Below are positions 6,661 through 7,969 of a DNA stretch of 7,969 bases, one piece after another. Under the pieces are notes generated by a model that saw only the letters and a list, made by a program, of their open reading frames with translations, was not told the DNA's origin and did not search any database. How positions within the stretch are numbered: the first letter of the stretch is position 1; every line of letters starts with the position of its first letter. Position numbers and translations under genes: made by a program. The DNA is from Promethearchaeota archaeon (GTDB lineage: Archaea > Asgardarchaeota > Lokiarchaeia > Sigynarchaeales > SOKP01): positions 1 to 7,969 of the forward strand of contig DAOUUT010000171.1 in assembly GCA_030668025.1 (NCBI GenBank), given 5' to 3'.

Positions 6661-6681
6661 TAGAGATTTTATACTTCTCTA
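6661..6681 (-). promoter_or_regulatory. TATA box enclosed by a 6-bp palindrome
   Basis: On the minus strand TAGAGA and TCTCTA, perfect inverted repeats, flank AGTATAAAA. The enclosed TATAAAA lies about 45 bases before the ATG at 6625, predicting a transcript start near 6645 and a leader of about 20 bases. A dyad around the TATA box is a plausible site for a repressor that would block TBP. An alternative AT-rich box at about 6638-6652 would instead give a leaderless mRNA. Confidence 0.4.
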
Positions 6682-6839
6682 ATAAAAGTTTAAGTTTAAA
6701 AATTCTTGTATAGTTCGTTCTTATAAGATTAACGCAATAGAATTACACATTTTAATCAAAAATTTAATTTGACGAAAATGTTAGTTTAGCTAATTTGTTA
6801 TAGTCCAAATTAAGGTTTTAATTTATATTTCGAGAAATG

Positions 6840-6845
6840 AAAAAA
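6840..6845 (-). terminator. short T tract directly after the Spt5 stop
   Basis: Six T on the coding strand lie immediately downstream of the spt5 TAA (6847-6849). More T-rich patches follow on the minus strand through the 221-base gap to the longin/roadblock-like gene. The tract is short, so termination may be spread over several sites. Confidence 0.3.
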
Positions 6846-6846
6846 T

Positions 6847-7611
6847 TTAGAACCCATCAAATTTAGCCCATTCGTCGTCGTCTTCGAATTCTTCTTCTTC
6901 TTCACGATATTCTTCGGCTTTTTTTGCCTTAGTCCCTTCAGTTGATTCTTCTTCGTACTCATCATAATCGTCGTCAAAACTTATGGCTTTATCTAAGTCC
7001 GAAGTTAATTCTTCTTCGCTAATCTTTATTTCAGGGATGGGTTCTTCTACGCGCTTTTTCTTTCCAACAAGTTTAAGATAGTCTCCATGAATTTTAATTG
7101 TTATAGGTGTTTCTTCTTGTAGAAGGCGCACTACCACTTCCTCACTGCTTGATGTATCGTGTGGCATACGCATTACAATCGCTCTGGAGCCTTCAAATAC
7201 GCCGCTTATAATTTCAACTGTATCGCCCGATTCTAAATATTCGGTAACGCTCCTTGGGAGTAGTACGTGTTTTAACTCGACTAATTCAATATTTTGAACG
7301 ATCCTTCCTTTTATGTGAGGTATACCTTGTACTGCAATTTGGACCGCCCTCTTCTGGGGCGCTTCAAAGAACACATAGCCGGGTAATAAAGGGGATACGA
7401 GCATTGCTCTAATGTCAGGAACACCATCTAAGATTTTAAATCTGTAGAAAATTTGTCTTAATATATTGCTTTCTTGATTAATTGTTGTCCTTACAGCAAA
7501 GAGAGTAGTAGGAGGTTCTTGATCTTCTTTTTTCTCGATAATAATTAAGTTATCTTCTAAATCTGTTCCTTTCTTTTCATTCTCTTTTACTATATCCTCT
7601 TGATCCGCCAT
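6847..7611 (-). CDS. spt5: transcription elongation factor Spt5 (NusG family) with acidic C-terminal tail
   Basis: This 254-residue Spt5/NusG homologue is expected to bind the RNA polymerase clamp with Spt4 and promote processive elongation. Residues 36-118 form the NGN domain (LFAVRTTINQESNILRQIF, then LLPGYVFFEA, IPHIKG and the ELKHVL end). Residues 125-182 form the single KOW domain (ESGDTVEIISGVFEGSRAIV to DYLKLVG). Most archaeal Spt5 proteins stop near 150 residues. This one adds about 35 charged N-terminal residues and a tail of about 70. In the last 44 residues 22 are Asp or Glu, with aromatics at 212, 216, 219, 235, 242, 248, 251 and 254, ending DEWAKFDGF. The tail is probably disordered. 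The gene is monocistronic by appearance; no secE or ribosomal L11 gene adjoins it, and the upstream neighbour is aIF1A. The start ATG is preceded by GTGA six bases upstream, a possible weak ribosome site. Confidence 0.92.
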   Translation of the reverse strand: MADQEDIVKENEKKGTDLEDNLIIIEKKEDQEPPTTLFAVRTTINQESNILRQIFYRFKILDGVPDIRAMLVSPLLPGYVFFEAPQKRAVQIAVQGIPHIKGRIVQNIELVELKHVLLPRSVTEYLESGDTVEIISGVFEGSRAIVMRMPHDTSSSEEVVVRLLQEETPITIKIHGDYLKLVGKKKRVEEPIPEIKISEEELTSDLDKAISFDDDYDEYEEESTEGTKAKKAEEYREEEEEFEDDDEWAKFDGF

Positions 7612-7625
7612 GTTTTTTCACTTTT

Positions 7626-7649
7626 TCCTTATTTGAATTATCCTTATTT
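7626..7649. repeat. 9-bp direct repeat in the spt5 leader
   Basis: TCCTTATTT occurs at 7626-7634 and again at 7641-7649, which reads AAATAAGGA twice on the coding strand with a 15-base period. The pair spans the expected spt5 transcript start. It could be a regulator site or a chance repeat. Confidence 0.35.
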
Positions 7650-7653
7650 AAGA

Positions 7654-7664
7654 TGTTTAAATAA
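7654..7664 (-). promoter_or_regulatory. candidate TATA box of spt5
   Basis: TTATTTAAACA on the minus strand lies about 45-50 bases before the spt5 ATG at 7611. It predicts a transcript start near 7630-7635 and a leader of about 20 bases, overlapping the direct repeats. Confidence 0.4.
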
Positions 7665-7738
7665 CAATTTCTTAGAAAAGAAGTTTATGATCTAAAGGAA
7701 ATTCTAAATTAAAAAATTTTGCTTTTTAAAGAGATTTT

Positions 7739-7762
7739 AAAAATAAGCTTAAAATTCTGCTT
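7739..7762 (-). terminator. possible weak terminator of aIF1A
   Basis: On the minus strand AAGC (7762-7759) and GCTT (7748-7745) flank a 10-base loop and are followed by ATTTTT, about 30 bases after the aIF1A stop. The stem is only 4 bp; the T tract near 7711-7716 is an alternative. Weak evidence. Confidence 0.25.
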
Positions 7763-7792
7763 GATATGAACAAATAAAGATAATTTAATTTT

Positions 7793-7969
7793 TTAAAATG
7801 GAATATTATTTATATCTAATATTTCTGGAATTCTTCTGTTTCGCTCAAGCCAAGAAATTTCAGCATTAGTATATCGCCAAGTAATTTCACACTTACCCAA
7901 CTTACCTTCTACTTTCGTTTCCCAATCCCATGGAGATATTACTACCAAATCACCTTTTCTTATCCATAC
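7793..7969 (-). CDS. eif1A: translation initiation factor aIF1A, C-terminal part (5' end outside window)
   Basis: These are the last 58 residues of archaeal aIF1A, the homologue of bacterial IF1 and eukaryotic eIF1A, which binds the small ribosomal subunit A site during start-codon selection. The fragment begins VWIRKGDLVVISPWDW, the final part of the OB fold. It continues with CEITWRYTNAEISWLERN, matching the conserved CDIIWRYTKTQVEWLKR region of archaeal aIF1A proteins. About five extra residues (in the TKVEGKLGK stretch) sit between the PW motif and the DIIW-like strand, compared with the Methanocaldococcus sequence as I recall it. The gene ends in TAA at 7793-7795, and the start lies beyond the right edge. 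It is on the same strand as spt5, separated by 181 bases with a separate promoter candidate, so an operon is uncertain. Confidence 0.9.
   Translation of the reverse strand, partial: VWIRKGDLVVISPWDWETKVEGKLGKCEITWRYTNAEISWLERNRRIPEILDINNIPF

Overview
The window looks like the chromosome of an Asgard-type (Promethearchaeota, Lokiarchaeia-like) archaeon. The evidence is the archaeal information-processing genes (a NusG-family Spt5 with NGN and KOW domains, and the C-terminus of translation factor aIF1A), an apparent longin/roadblock-type protein of the sort expanded in Asgard genomes, AT-rich intergenic DNA with TATA-like boxes 25-60 bases before start codons, and U-tract terminators. The phylum is an inference; archaeal identity is well supported.

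Layout from left to right. (1) Positions 3-884 (+) hold the C-terminal part of a DUF4139-family protein whose start lies outside the window. (2) Positions 1019-1237 (+) hold a 72-residue, very acidic helical-hairpin protein with four cysteines. (3) Positions 1457-5661 form a near-symmetric block: an acyl-CoA dehydrogenase (ACAD) on +, an MFS transporter on -, and a second, closely similar ACAD on -. Both ACADs carry the catalytic glutamate at the isovaleryl-CoA/long-chain ACAD position and lack it at the medium-chain ACAD position. (4) Positions 5882-6625 (-) encode a probable two-domain longin/roadblock-like protein. (5) Positions 6847-7611 (-) encode Spt5 with an unusual acidic, aromatic-rich C-terminal tail. 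(6) Positions 7793-7969 (-) hold the C-terminus of aIF1A, cut by the window edge.

Most genes appear to be transcribed singly: every intergenic gap except the ACAD1-MFS junction exceeds 130 bases and most contain a candidate TATA element and a T-rich terminator. Functional links are modest. The ACAD pair and transporter may form a fatty- or branched-acid metabolism island, but no electron transfer flavoprotein, CoA ligase or thiolase is present to fix the substrate. Spt5 and aIF1A are housekeeping transcription and translation genes. I found no rRNA, tRNA, CRISPR array, insertion sequence or defence cassette. The parts most worth a second look are the Spt5 tail, the small Cys-hairpin protein, the ACAD pair, the longin/roadblock protein, and a palindrome that encloses a TATA box.
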